Below are positions 45,551 through 55,694 of a DNA stretch of 64,000 nt, piece after piece; the stretch's first letter is position 1; every line of letters starts with the position of its first letter. The DNA comes from Streptomyces sp. LS1784 (GTDB taxonomy: Bacteria > Actinomycetota > Actinomycetes > Streptomycetales > Streptomycetaceae): the NCBI RefSeq assembly GCF_020103755.1, contig NZ_JAHSQD010000004.1, forward strand, positions 1-64,000, read 5' to 3'. A program made the translations under genes and the position numbers. Below the pieces are notes generated by a model, which saw only the letters and a program-made list of their open reading frames with translations, was not told the origin of the DNA and did not search any database.

Positions 45551-47442
45551 GCCAGCTCCACGGAGACGATGTCGCCCTCGCGCCGAAGGCCCGTCACCCG
45601 GACGTGCGCACCCGCGGCCGGGTCGCGGTCGAACAGGGCCCGGGCGAGGGGATTGACGAACTGCGATTCCAGGGCCATGCCGATGCCCCGGCCCCCCATG
45701 TGCGGGTTGTCGGTGCAGCACTTCCGCAGTGCGGCCCGGACCTCGGGGTCCACCTCCAGGACGATGCCCTGCTCCTCGTGGACCCTGGAGACGATGTTGT
45801 CGAGCTGGAGGCCGAAGATCCGGGCGGCCGCCTCACGGTCGATGAAGTTGAACACCACGATGTTGTCCCCGAAGCGGTTGAGCAGCTCCGGCCGGCCGAG
45901 GACCCTGGTGAAGTGGTCGTTGATCGCCGCCTTCATGCGCTCCTCGATCTCCTCGTACGGCATGTCGGGGTGGACGTGGGGCACGAGCCGCCCGCCGCCG
46001 TCCTCCACGTTCGTGCCGAGGTTGGAGGTGAACACGAGGACGGACTCGGAGAAGTGCACCGTCGAGCCGCGCCCGTCCGTCAGCCGGCCGTCCTCCAGGA
46101 TCTGCAGGAACTTGTCCAGGATCCGCGGGTGGGCCTTCTCGATCTCGTCGAAGAGGATCACCCTGAAGGGCTGTTGACGCACCGCGTTGGTCAGTTCGCC
46201 GCCCGCCTCGAATCCGACGTACCCCGGTGGCGCCCCGATCAGCCGGTCCCCGGCGTGCTCCGCGGAGAACTCGCTCATGTCGAACCGCAGGTAGGCGGAC
46301 TCGTCCGCGAAGATCAACGACGAGATGGCCTTGGCCAGTTCCGTCTTGCCCACGCCCGTGGGACCGGCGAAGAACAGCACGCCACGCGGCCGGGCCGAGG
46401 ACCGGGACTGCTGCGCGCCGGACAGCCCGAGGGCCGCCCGCTTCAGGATGTCGAGGGTCTTGGTGACGGCCTGCGGCTGTCCGACGACGCGCTGCGGGAT
46501 CGAATGCTGGCCGTCCGTGATCCGCTTGCGGAGGTACTCCCGCTTCCAGGGGTTGTCCATGACGCCGAGCTTGTAGATGCGGATCGCGTCCGGAAGCTCC
46601 GTCATCGTCAGGCCGCGGTCCCGGGCCAGCCGCGTGACCTCGATCATCGCCTGCAGAGTGAGTCCGTCCGTCTGAGCCGCGAACGCGTCGCAGGCCTCTG
46701 TCGCGCGCGGGTCCGAGTCGAGGTCCGTGACGCCGAAGAGCTTCATCAGCAGGCGCGCGGTGGCCTGCCGGTCGCCCAGGTCCGGCACCGGGAGCCCGAT
46801 GGACCGGATCTGGTCGTTGGCCGAGGTGAGCCAGGCCGGTAGATCGCCCTCACGGTCAGCCAGCCAGATCACCGGGTTGTACAGCGGGGTCGTACGGCCG
46901 CTCTGCGCACCCACCGGAACCGCGGTCCGGGAGAGCCTGGCACAGAACCTGAAGAAGTCCCGCTCGTTCGGCTCCAGCTCCGTCGCACTGCGCGCGATGC
47001 GGGAGGCGTCGTCGATCGCGAGCGCCGCCCGGACCGGCTGCGCGGGACGGGCCAGCTCGGCCATCAGGGTGCGCAGGGTCTCCAACGAGGGAAGTGTTCC
47101 CGGCCGTGGACGCCGGGGAAGCAGCCGGGACGCGGCCGCCTCGGCCTGACCGGCCTCCTCGTCGGTGGCACCGGCCGGCAGGTGCACCCGGAGACCGTCC
47201 ACGGGGTCGTGGACGAGCAGGCACGCGTAGCCGCTCGTACGGAGCGTCTCCCAGAGCAGGTCCAGCAAGGACAGCAGGCGGGGGCGTGTGCTGCCGGACT
47301 CCCGGACGAGGAAGCTGTCATGGCGGTTCCCCCACAGCACGAACTGTGAGTGGACGGGCAGGGTCGCGTCGAATTCCCGGACGAACGGCGGCCCCACCGT
47401 CGGCGGGACGCCATCAGGTGCGTGCGTGTCCTCGGCGGACAA
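45547..47442 (-). CDS. AAA+ ATPase, Hsp100/ClpB-like, with P-loop-less N-terminal half
   Basis: Protein of 631 residues. The C-terminal half is an active Hsp100 module: Walker A GPTGVGKT (360-367), pore loop GAPPGYVGFEAGGELT, Walker B VILFDEIEKAHP, sensor 1 VFTSNLGT and arginine finger LLNRFGD. The first ~300 residues look like a decayed AAA domain. There is a Walker-B-like ALAIDDASRI and sensor-like VIWLADREGDLP but no P-loop. The gene starts with TTG at 47442, chosen for the GGAGGGGG just upstream. It may remodel or unfold proteins on command of the operon's phospho-signal. The substrate is unknown. Confidence 0.9.
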   Translation of the reverse strand: MSAEDTHAPDGVPPTVGPPFVREFDATLPVHSQFVLWGNRHDSFLVRESGSTRPRLLSLLDLLWETLRTSGYACLLVHDPVDGLRVHLPAGATDEEAGQAEAAASRLLPRRPRPGTLPSLETLRTLMAELARPAQPVRAALAIDDASRIARSATELEPNERDFFRFCARLSRTAVPVGAQSGRTTPLYNPVIWLADREGDLPAWLTSANDQIRSIGLPVPDLGDRQATARLLMKLFGVTDLDSDPRATEACDAFAAQTDGLTLQAMIEVTRLARDRGLTMTELPDAIRIYKLGVMDNPWKREYLRKRITDGQHSIPQRVVGQPQAVTKTLDILKRAALGLSGAQQSRSSARPRGVLFFAGPTGVGKTELAKAISSLIFADESAYLRFDMSEFSAEHAGDRLIGAPPGYVGFEAGGELTNAVRQQPFRVILFDEIEKAHPRILDKFLQILEDGRLTDGRGSTVHFSESVLVFTSNLGTNVEDGGGRLVPHVHPDMPYEEIEERMKAAINDHFTRVLGRPELLNRFGDNIVVFNFIDREAAARIFGLQLDNIVSRVHEEQGIVLEVDPEVRAALRKCCTDNPHMGGRGIGMALESQFVNPLARALFDRDPAAGAHVRVTGLRREGDIVSVELA

Positions 47443-47501
47443 GGTTCCCCCTCCACATGTTGCCGGCTTCCGGTCCGGACCCTGTCAGTCCCTCGGGCGG
47501 A

Positions 47502-48788
47502 TCACCGATCGCGCTCCCGGTACCTGGGCCGGGCCCGCGTGCTCGAAGCGGCCGGGGAGACGGCCAGGGGCACCGGAACCTCTCCGGGCGGGACGGCGAC
47601 CTGGACGTCCGTGCTCAGCCCCGCCCGTGCGAGGCGGCCACGGAGTTCATGGAAGTCCTGACACCACTGTTCCTCGCGCTCGACGTCGATGTGCGCGTCG
47701 TCGTCACCGCTTCCGGCAGCGGTGCGCACCACCGCGGTACGCATCTGACCGCCCTGCTGGTCGACGACCAGGTTGACCGCGTGCTCGGGCCACTCGCTCC
47801 GTGACAGGCGCAGGGCGCCGTCGGTGACGGTGAGCGTCTCGAACCCCTGGCTGACCTGGTAGCCGAGGTCGGTCAGGGCGTCCGTCACCGTGTTGACCAC
47901 GTACCGCTGTTCGGCTTCCGCCTCGGCCGCGGCCCGGCAGCCGGCCACCCGTCGGCGCAGTGGCTCGTCGAGGGCCCGGCGGCCGGCCACGACCTCCGCG
48001 AGCAGGGCCCGCACCGGGTCCACGTCCGCGACCCGGGCGTTCTCCAGGTCGTGGAGGAACCCGATCGCCTCGTCGGCGTCGCGCCGCCTGGCCTTCGCGG
48101 CCGAATTGGCACGTTGGACCCGGAGCCTCGTCTCGGTCAGCCAGGTGCGTGCTTCGTCGAGGGTGGTCGCCTCGGCCACCCGCGCCGCGGCCTGCCGAGC
48201 GTCCGCCCGGTCGCCCTCGCCGCAGTCCGGAAGGAGGCGCGACAGGACCCGGGTCAGGGTTTGTTCGACCTCCTCGCGCGCGGCTTCGTCCGAGGACTCG
48301 GAGACGACGACGCCGGAGGGCTTCGGGCGGTCCGCGAACAACTCGGCGGCGCCGACCGGACGGCGCCCGGCGGTGTGCCCGGCCACGTCGGCGAACAGGC
48401 TCGCCGCGAGGGCGCGGGCGGCCTGTTCCCGCAGTTCCCGCTCCGCGGCGGCCAGCGCGCGGTCGGCCTCGGCGCACCAGTCCTCCAGCTGGGACGTGGA
48501 CTGCGCGTCGATGCGCAGCGGTTCGAGAGGCCGCGCGCCGACGGAGGCACCGTACTGCTGCTCGAAGCCTTCGAGGGACACGGCCAGAGCCGCGATCCGC
48601 GCGTTGCGCGACTTCACCGCGCGCACGGCGGCGTCCCGGGCGGCCGCGGCCTGGAGGGCCGCCTGGCGGGCGGCTTCCTCACGGCGTCGCGTGGCCTCGC
48701 GCACCGCGGCGTCCTCCGCGGCCGCGCGCAACGCCGCCGCGGTGAGGGCCTCGTCGACCCGGTACGTCGTGCACTTGGGCCCGCTCAT
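47502..48788 (-). CDS. Ala/Arg/Glu-rich coiled-coil protein of unknown function
   Basis: Protein of 428 residues, no family recognised. It begins MSGPKCTTYRVDEA. Residues 10-75 and about 95-330 are long charged helices typical of coiled coils. The last ~110 residues look globular (TDALTDLGYQVSQGFETL, then DDDAHIDVEREEQWCQDF). The MSGPKCTTY-type start recurs in my memory of kinase-associated bacterial coiled-coil proteins, but I cannot name them. The ATG at 48788 has GGGGGAG upstream and overlaps the kinase stop. It is probably a scaffold or kinase substrate in the operon. Confidence 0.8.
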   Translation of the reverse strand: MSGPKCTTYRVDEALTAAALRAAAEDAAVREATRRREEAARQAALQAAAARDAAVRAVKSRNARIAALAVSLEGFEQQYGASVGARPLEPLRIDAQSTSQLEDWCAEADRALAAAERELREQAARALAASLFADVAGHTAGRRPVGAAELFADRPKPSGVVVSESSDEAAREEVEQTLTRVLSRLLPDCGEGDRADARQAAARVAEATTLDEARTWLTETRLRVQRANSAAKARRRDADEAIGFLHDLENARVADVDPVRALLAEVVAGRRALDEPLRRRVAGCRAAAEAEAEQRYVVNTVTDALTDLGYQVSQGFETLTVTDGALRLSRSEWPEHAVNLVVDQQGGQMRTAVVRTAAGSGDDDAHIDVEREEQWCQDFHELRGRLARAGLSTDVQVAVPPGEVPVPLAVSPAASSTRARPRYRERDR

Positions 48789-51070
48789 CGCTCCCCCAGA
48801 ACCTGCGTCTGCTGCGCCTCGTGCGCCGTGCGCCACTCCCGGTACCGGAGGAACGACCAGAATCCGTACCCCGCCGCGACCACCAGGGTGATCGGTGACC
48901 AGATCTCCAGTGTGACGATCACCCAGATCACGCTGCCGAGCACCAGGTAGAGGATGCAGCCCCCGCCGAAGGCGATCGTCCTCTTCCGCATCGGCCGCAG
49001 CTGGGTCGCCAGTGCTTCCCGCCCGCCGGACAGACGGCGGCCGATGTCGGCGAGGCGGGACTGAAGGGACCACTGCGGGTGGTAGACCTGTCCGAGCTTC
49101 GCTGCCAGCACCAGCTCGCAGACGAGCGGAACCCCGCAGGTCACCGTCGCGGCAGGGATGAACCGCGTCAGGAACTCCTCCTCGCCGACCAGGGTTCCCA
49201 GGACCAGCGGCACACCGACCGGCAGGGCGAACAGCAGGGCCACTCCGCCGATGGCGCGCAGAATCGCCTCTCCGGTACCGGACTGCCTGCGTTCCTCGGA
49301 TTCCTGCCACTCGCGCCGCTGGGCCGTCGCCGCGGCCTCGTTGGCGCGCAGCGCCTCCTCCAGGCGACGGGCTTCGGCGACGGCGGTCGTCAGCGTGCGC
49401 AGGGCCGCCAGGTGACGGACAGGGTCCCCGCCGTCGGCCAGCAGCGCGTCGAACCAGCCGATCCTGCCCGGTACGGACGCCGCGGAGGATTCGACCCGTT
49501 GTCGTAGCGCCCGGGCCCATTCCGGGGACACGGCGACGGCCAGCGCCTCCACGCGGATCTCGGAGTCCGCGAGTTCGCTCCGGATCCTGGGTGGCAGCGC
49601 GGTCGACTCCCGCAGCCCGTCCCAGCGGGCATTCAGGTCGTGCCAGCGACGGTTCACGTCGGCGAGCTGGTGGGTGCCTTCGCCGAAGGTCGCGAGGACG
49701 GCGAGCAGGTCGCGGGTGTACAACTCGTCGACGAGCCCCCGCGCGGTCCGGCGCCCGTCGTCGTCCTGGGGGGACAAGGCCTGTTCGGCGAGCGTGAGCA
49801 GGTCCTCGGGAAGCATGCGCGTGCCGCGGTAGACGGGCGGCATCGTCGGATCGAGCCAGTGCAGCAGCCGCAGCACCTTCGCGTCCGGCACGTCGGTCCC
49901 CGGGAGGTGGACGTCGACCAGGTCCACGAGCTCCTCGGCGCCGTCGTGCTCGGGATCGTCGAACTGCGCCAGCCAGTTGCGCAGTTGGCGCCAGCCCTGG
50001 CTGGGGTTGTCCCGTTCCCCCATGGACACGAAGAACCGGCGTGCGGCGGTCTCCCAGTCCGCTGCCAGGGCCCGGGCCAGTGCCGTCTTCTCGGTGTACT
50101 TCACACCGTTGAACTGCAGGGGACTGCGGCCGGTGGCGCTCGCCGGCTCGGTGCCCGCGGCGGGGGACTCCTCCGCCACCTCCGGGGTGCCGCCGTCGAG
50201 CCACCTGCGCACCTCGGAAGCGCCCCACCGGCGGCCCGGATCCCTGACCAGCAGCCCGCTGCACAGCAGCCGTACCCGCTCGTCCGCCACATCCGACACG
50301 TCGACCGGCCGAGTCGCCAGGTGATGCCGGACCGCCGGCTCCGACAGGCCGTCGAACGGCGCACGGCCGGTGGCCAGTTGACGGGCGATCATCCCGACCG
50401 CCCACCAGTCCTGCGAGCCGGACACCTCCGCGCCGAACAGGTACTCCGGCGCCGAGTACGCCAGCGTCCCGAACACGCGCTGCGTGAACCGGGACGTCAC
50501 ATCCAGGGACTTGCTCACGCCGAAGTCCGCCAGCGCCAACTCCAGTGGCTCCCGCCGGCGTAAGAGCACGTTCGAGGGCTTCAGGTCGCCGTGCACGATC
50601 CCCGCGCCGTGCAGATGCGCCACCGCCTCCGTCAACTGGGAGACGACCCCGGACAGGGCGGCCGGCGCCAGTACGGTCCCCACCCCGACCAGGTCCTCCA
50701 GCGACCCGCAGGGGAGGTACTCCGACACCTCGAAGTCGCGCCCGTCCGAGAAGCCCGTCTCGACCACCCGCACCACATGGCTGGTGTCCAGTCCCCGCAG
50801 GCGCTCCCAGACCTCGGGCATGACCCGCACCCCGCTGCGGTACACCTTCGCGACGAACTCACCCCCCGCCGCGTCGCGGACCAGCAGCACGTCCGCCTCA
50901 CGCCCCTGGTGCGGCAACTCCCCGACCACCACGAACCGTTCGGACAGCGCCGACGGCAGTCGCAGCAGAGCCGGGGAACCACCACCACCGTCGTCACGAC
51001 GCGTCACGGCGGCATCGAGCACCCCACCACCGGAACCGGCATCGTCACGACGCGTCACATCAGGTGGCAT
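48785..51070 (-). CDS. Membrane-associated Ser/Thr protein kinase
   Basis: Protein of 761 residues. The kinase domain spans about 45-300: Lys75 in FVAKVY, catalytic loop HGDLKPSN (160-167), DFG at 182-184 and the GTLAYSAPEY segment. A helical middle region (about 320-600) is not recognised. Two hydrophobic hairpins follow near 610-650 and 690-730, so the C-terminus sits in the membrane with the kinase inside. I chose the ATG at 51070, preceded by GGAAGAG, over a TTG at 51085. The first 35 residues are low-complexity and carry a doubled VTRRDD segment. It heads the six-gene operon and should phosphorylate the FHA/AAA/coiled-coil partners. Confidence 0.92.
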   Translation of the reverse strand: MPPDVTRRDDAGSGGGVLDAAVTRRDDGGGGSPALLRLPSALSERFVVVGELPHQGREADVLLVRDAAGGEFVAKVYRSGVRVMPEVWERLRGLDTSHVVRVVETGFSDGRDFEVSEYLPCGSLEDLVGVGTVLAPAALSGVVSQLTEAVAHLHGAGIVHGDLKPSNVLLRRREPLELALADFGVSKSLDVTSRFTQRVFGTLAYSAPEYLFGAEVSGSQDWWAVGMIARQLATGRAPFDGLSEPAVRHHLATRPVDVSDVADERVRLLCSGLLVRDPGRRWGASEVRRWLDGGTPEVAEESPAAGTEPASATGRSPLQFNGVKYTEKTALARALAADWETAARRFFVSMGERDNPSQGWRQLRNWLAQFDDPEHDGAEELVDLVDVHLPGTDVPDAKVLRLLHWLDPTMPPVYRGTRMLPEDLLTLAEQALSPQDDDGRRTARGLVDELYTRDLLAVLATFGEGTHQLADVNRRWHDLNARWDGLRESTALPPRIRSELADSEIRVEALAVAVSPEWARALRQRVESSAASVPGRIGWFDALLADGGDPVRHLAALRTLTTAVAEARRLEEALRANEAAATAQRREWQESEERRQSGTGEAILRAIGGVALLFALPVGVPLVLGTLVGEEEFLTRFIPAATVTCGVPLVCELVLAAKLGQVYHPQWSLQSRLADIGRRLSGGREALATQLRPMRKRTIAFGGGCILYLVLGSVIWVIVTLEIWSPITLVVAAGYGFWSFLRYREWRTAHEAQQTQVLGER
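50991..51058. repeat. 17-bp direct repeat at the 5' end of the kinase gene
   Basis: TCGTCACGACGCGTCAC occurs exactly at 50991-51007 and 51042-51058, 51 bases apart. It lies just inside the kinase coding start and encodes the doubled VTRRDD. Each copy contains the palindrome GACGCGTC. It could be an operator for the operon or a recent duplication. Confidence 0.75.
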
Positions 51071-51303
51071 AGCCGACTCTTCCAAACCGTCACCCCCGCG
51101 GCGGAAACCTATCTGGCTGGGTCGTGCTCATGGTACTCCAGCCGAAGTCCATGATCCTCGTGCCCGAGTGGGTTGTTGCCCGTCCCGGCCGGCCTGGGAT
51201 CGGGGCCGGTGTCGGCGTCGCCGGCCGGACCGGCCGGGCCGGTGAACGGTGTCGTGAACGGGCTGGACGACCAGGGTGAGGGCGCCCGCCGGCGCACCCC
51301 GGG

Positions 51304-51323
51304 CCCCGGCCTTCCGGCCGGGG
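51304..51323. terminator. Hairpin terminator of the aldo/keto reductase gene
   Basis: CCCCGGCC-TTCC-GGCCGGGG, 21 bases beyond the minus-strand reductase stop. The remainder of 51071-51344 shows no gene and must hold the kinase operon promoter. Confidence 0.65.
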
Positions 51324-51344
51324 AGCCGGGCAGGGCCGCAGGGG

Positions 51345-52322
<978 letters not shown>

Positions 52323-52509
52323 GCGTCTCTCCTCGTGGCAGGTGCGGCGTGCGGGTCCCGGGGCCGCGGACCGACGGCAGCCACCGCCCGGTCGCAGCCC
52401 CCGGCGGAGCGGGGGCACGGCGATCGGACGGTGGCTGCGCGGCGCACGGTGCGGACGGTCACGCGTTTCGGACACTCACGCGCGGGGGAGGCCGCGCGTC
52501 GTCGGTGTG

Positions 52510-54228
52510 TCAGACCTCGTACTCGACGCCGACGCCGCCGAAGTGCAGCCGGCCCTGGACGAACACCTTCGCGCCGTCCTGGTCGTAGCCGGTGAGCAGG
52601 CCGGACTCCATGAGCCGGAGTACGAGCTGCGCGGCGATCTCCTGCCGGCCCACGGCGCCGAGCCGCTTGACCAGCGCCCGGTAGCCGAACTCCTCCTCCG
52701 CGAGGTCCTGGAAGACCTGTCGGGTCTCCTCGTCCATGGGGTACTGGGTCAGGTCCAGCCCCTCCTGGTTGGCCAGGATCTCGCGCTGTTCGAGGCGGAA
52801 GCTCTGGGTCTCGACCCGGTAGTGCGGCTTCAGCACGACCTTGCCGCCGGTCCAGCTGAGCCGGGTGATGCTGTTGAGCCGCTTGGTCAGGTCGCCGATC
52901 CAGCGCACCCGGGCGGCGTTCAGCTCCTCCTCGGAGAACTCGTCGCTGAGCTCCGGGCGCTGGTGGCGGCCGATGGCGATCATCGTGGACGCCCGGTCGC
53001 GGAAGTTGGTCACCGTGATCCCGGAATCGTCCTGGCCGCTGTTGTTCACCAGCTTCTCGAACCACTTCTGGCGGCTCAGGCGCTCGTCGTCGGACTCGGT
53101 GATCCGCCGCTTGAGCCAGAACTCGGAGTCCGGCTCGGTGAAGGAGGCGAAGGTGTAGAAGGACGCCAGGAACTCGTGGTACTGCTCGTAGGCCTCGCGG
53201 TAGGTGCGGTTGTACCACTGGTGGACGGCGTCGCGCTCCGCCTCGTTGCGGGTGATCCGGTCGATCGCCGCCGCCGCGCAGACCGCCGACTGCGAGGCGA
53301 GGTGCACGCCCTGGGAGAACAGCGGGTCGGTGAAGCAGGCGGCGTCGCCGCAGAGGAAGTACCGGTCGGCGGAGAACTGCGAGGCGTCGTAGGACCAGTC
53401 GTGCACGATCCGGACCTCGTCCACCTGCTCCGCACCGCCCAGGAGGTCGGTGGCCTGGGAGCACTTCGCGAGGGTGGTCCGGTAGAACTCCTCGGCGCCC
53501 AGCTCGCGTACGGCGGCGGACTTGGAGCGGTCCACGACCAGTCCGACGCTGTAGAGGTCGTCCTTCATCGGGATCATCCAGACCCAGCCGTCCTCGAAGG
53601 TGATCGAGTAGGTGGTGCCCTTCAGGTCACCCTCGAAGGGGTCCTTCTTCTTGAAGTACGACCAGATTGCGAAGTTCTTGTAGAACTCGTCGTACCGGCG
53701 GACGCCGAGCTGACGGGCCAGCGGTCCGCCCGACCCGCCGGCGTCGATGACGAAGTCGGCCTCGACCCGCAGGGTGTCCTCGCCCTGGCGCACCGCCAGG
53801 GCGACGCCGTCCGGGCGGGACAGGTCGACGCCGGTCACGTTGGCCTCCTCGACCACGGTGACCCCGCGGCCGCGGGCCTCGTCCAGCAGGAGCCGGTCGA
53901 ACACCTCGCGCTTGACCTGGATGGCGTGGTCGAAGACCCAGGGGGCGACCTTGGGGGCGGCGAACGAGAAGGTCCAGGGCGCCTGGTCCTGCCCCCAGAG
54001 GAAGGTCGCCGAAGGCTTCTTGACGAAGTTCTCGGCGTCGATCCGCTCCTGGAGGCCGAGCCGGTTCAGGATGGACATCGTCCCCGGCAGCAGGGACTCG
54101 CCGATCCGGTACCGCGGGAACCGGGACCGCTCGTAGACCGTGACGTCGTGGCCGAGCTTGTTCAGAGTGAGAGCCGCGACGCTGCCGGCGGGACCGCCGC
54201 CGATGATCGCCACCGTCGATCGTGCCAT
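52510..54228 (-). CDS. Flavin-dependent halogenase
   Basis: FADH2-dependent halogenase of 572 residues. The FAD motif is IGGGPAGS near residue 10, the halogenase-specific WVWMIP is at 215-220, and PLFSQGVHLA is in the second FAD segment. Lys71 in KKPSATF is a candidate for the chloramine-forming lysine, though I cannot place it with certainty. The PLFSxGVHLA form and the length fit the group that includes CmlS, CndH and PltA, several of which act on carrier-protein-bound acyl groups. The adjacent ACP and acyl-AMP ligase agree with that. The ATG at 54228 follows GGGAGAAA. The nature of the halogenated group (phenol, pyrrole or alkyl) is not readable. Confidence 0.93.
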   Translation of the reverse strand: MARSTVAIIGGGPAGSVAALTLNKLGHDVTVYERSRFPRYRIGESLLPGTMSILNRLGLQERIDAENFVKKPSATFLWGQDQAPWTFSFAAPKVAPWVFDHAIQVKREVFDRLLLDEARGRGVTVVEEANVTGVDLSRPDGVALAVRQGEDTLRVEADFVIDAGGSGGPLARQLGVRRYDEFYKNFAIWSYFKKKDPFEGDLKGTTYSITFEDGWVWMIPMKDDLYSVGLVVDRSKSAAVRELGAEEFYRTTLAKCSQATDLLGGAEQVDEVRIVHDWSYDASQFSADRYFLCGDAACFTDPLFSQGVHLASQSAVCAAAAIDRITRNEAERDAVHQWYNRTYREAYEQYHEFLASFYTFASFTEPDSEFWLKRRITESDDERLSRQKWFEKLVNNSGQDDSGITVTNFRDRASTMIAIGRHQRPELSDEFSEEELNAARVRWIGDLTKRLNSITRLSWTGGKVVLKPHYRVETQSFRLEQREILANQEGLDLTQYPMDEETRQVFQDLAEEEFGYRALVKRLGAVGRQEIAAQLVLRLMESGLLTGYDQDGAKVFVQGRLHFGGVGVEYEV

Positions 54229-54314
54229 CTTGTTTCTCCCTGGGACGGACTGGGGGAGTCGCGCGCCGGTGTGGCGGCGGACTCCGGTTGGAATGAGGCT
54301 TGTCGGCGGCCCGG

Positions 54315-55694
54315 TCAGGCCGTGCCGGAATCCGGGAGCGACCGCACCTTCTTGAGGCGGTCCGACATCCCGATGGCGTCGACGACGCTGATCCTTGAGG
54401 GGATCTTGAACGCCTCGACCTTGCCGGTGAGGAACTCCACCACGTGCTTGCGGACGGCCGCGCGGGTCAGTTCGCCCCTGGGTTTGACGTCCACGCACAC
54501 CGTCTGCCCGGTGATGGCGTTCGGCCTCCCGTAGACCACGCAGTCCTCGACCAGCGGGCTGGCCAGCAGGACGGTCTCCAGTTCGAGCGGCAGCAGCTTC
54601 TCCCCGCCGACGTTGATGAGCTCCTTGGCCCGGCCGCGGATCCGGAGGTAGCCGTCGGCGCCCTCCTCGACCAGGTCCCCGGTCCTGAACCAGCGGTCCT
54701 CGGTGAGGGAGTCGTCGGCGTAGTTCAGGTAGCCGAGGAACTGGGTCCGGCTCCTGAGCTGCAGTTCGCCGTCGACGATCCGGTACTCGACGCCGCCGTC
54801 CGAGATCTTGAAGTAGGTGCTGCTGGACGACTCGCTCGTGGTGGTCGCGATTCCGGTCTCGCTGGTCCCGAAGGTCTGCAGCAGCCGCACCCCCGGGATC
54901 TCCCGGTTGACCCGCTTGAGCAGTTCCTCGGACATCGGCTCGGTGCCGTAGGTGATCAGGCGCAGACTGCTGAGGTCGTGGGTGCGGTGGTAGCCGCCCA
55001 TCAGGATCAGGTTGAGGAAGGTCGGGCTCGCAGGGAGCACGCGGATCCGGTAACGCTCGACCAACTCGCAGATCTCCTCGGGCGTGCGCTGGCCGGGAAG
55101 GACCGCGGTCCCGCCCGCCAGGAGCGTGCTGAGCAGCGAGTTGAGGCCCCCGATGTGGTCGAACATCAGGACCATCAGGATGTTGAGCGTGCTCGCCCGG
55201 CGCCGGGGCCGGCTCTCCAGCTTCTCGGCGACCAGCGAGTCGAGGCTGTGCAGGATGACCTTCGGGGCGCCGGTGCTCCCGCTGCTCAGCAGCACGAGCC
55301 CGGCGGCGCCCTCGTCACCGAGCCGGTCGAGCACGCTCGGGGTGCCGCCGGGCGGCGGCGCGAGTTCGTCGAGCTCCAGCCCGGCGCCCGCCCGCAGCAG
55401 GAAGCCGGGCCGGCAGTGTTCCATCACGGTGCCGAGGTCCCGCTCGTTGAGCGTCACCATGGGCACGACGACGTTCCGGTTGAGGAACAGCGCGAACAGG
55501 GCCGCTATCGAGTTCGGTGAGTAGCCGCCGTTCACGACCACCACATCGTGTGGTGCCACCCCGTGGGCGCGCAGCATTTCCCGGGCGGACCGGATCCGGT
55601 CCAGCAGGTCATCGTAACCGAATTCGACCTGCCGGTCGATCAGTGCGGTTTTCCGGCCGAACTCCTCGAACCGCCGTACCAGTTCGTCCCGCAT
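54315..55694 (-). CDS. AMP-forming acyl ligase (ANL superfamily)
   Basis: Adenylating enzyme of 459 residues. The ATP loop is [12 protein letters not shown], then FGTSETGI, RTGDLVEEG and RIRGRAKELINVGGEKL. The C-terminal lysine region is DRLKKVR. At 459 residues it is short for the family. It probably activates a carboxylic acid and loads it on the ACP encoded two genes upstream, or makes a CoA ester. Its ATG at 55694 abuts the SDR stop, so ACP, SDR and ligase form one transcript. The substrate is unknown. Confidence 0.9.
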   Translation of the reverse strand: MRDELVRRFEEFGRKTALIDRQVEFGYDDLLDRIRSAREMLRAHGVAPHDVVVVNGGYSPNSIAALFALFLNRNVVVPMVTLNERDLGTVMEHCRPGFLLRAGAGLELDELAPPPGGTPSVLDRLGDEGAAGLVLLSSGSTGAPKVILHSLDSLVAEKLESRPRRRASTLNILMVLMFDHIGGLNSLLSTLLAGGTAVLPGQRTPEEICELVERYRIRVLPASPTFLNLILMGGYHRTHDLSSLRLITYGTEPMSEELLKRVNREIPGVRLLQTFGTSETGIATTTSESSSSTYFKISDGGVEYRIVDGELQLRSRTQFLGYLNYADDSLTEDRWFRTGDLVEEGADGYLRIRGRAKELINVGGEKLLPLELETVLLASPLVEDCVVYGRPNAITGQTVCVDVKPRGELTRAAVRKHVVEFLTGKVEAFKIPSRISVVDAIGMSDRLKKVRSLPDSGTA

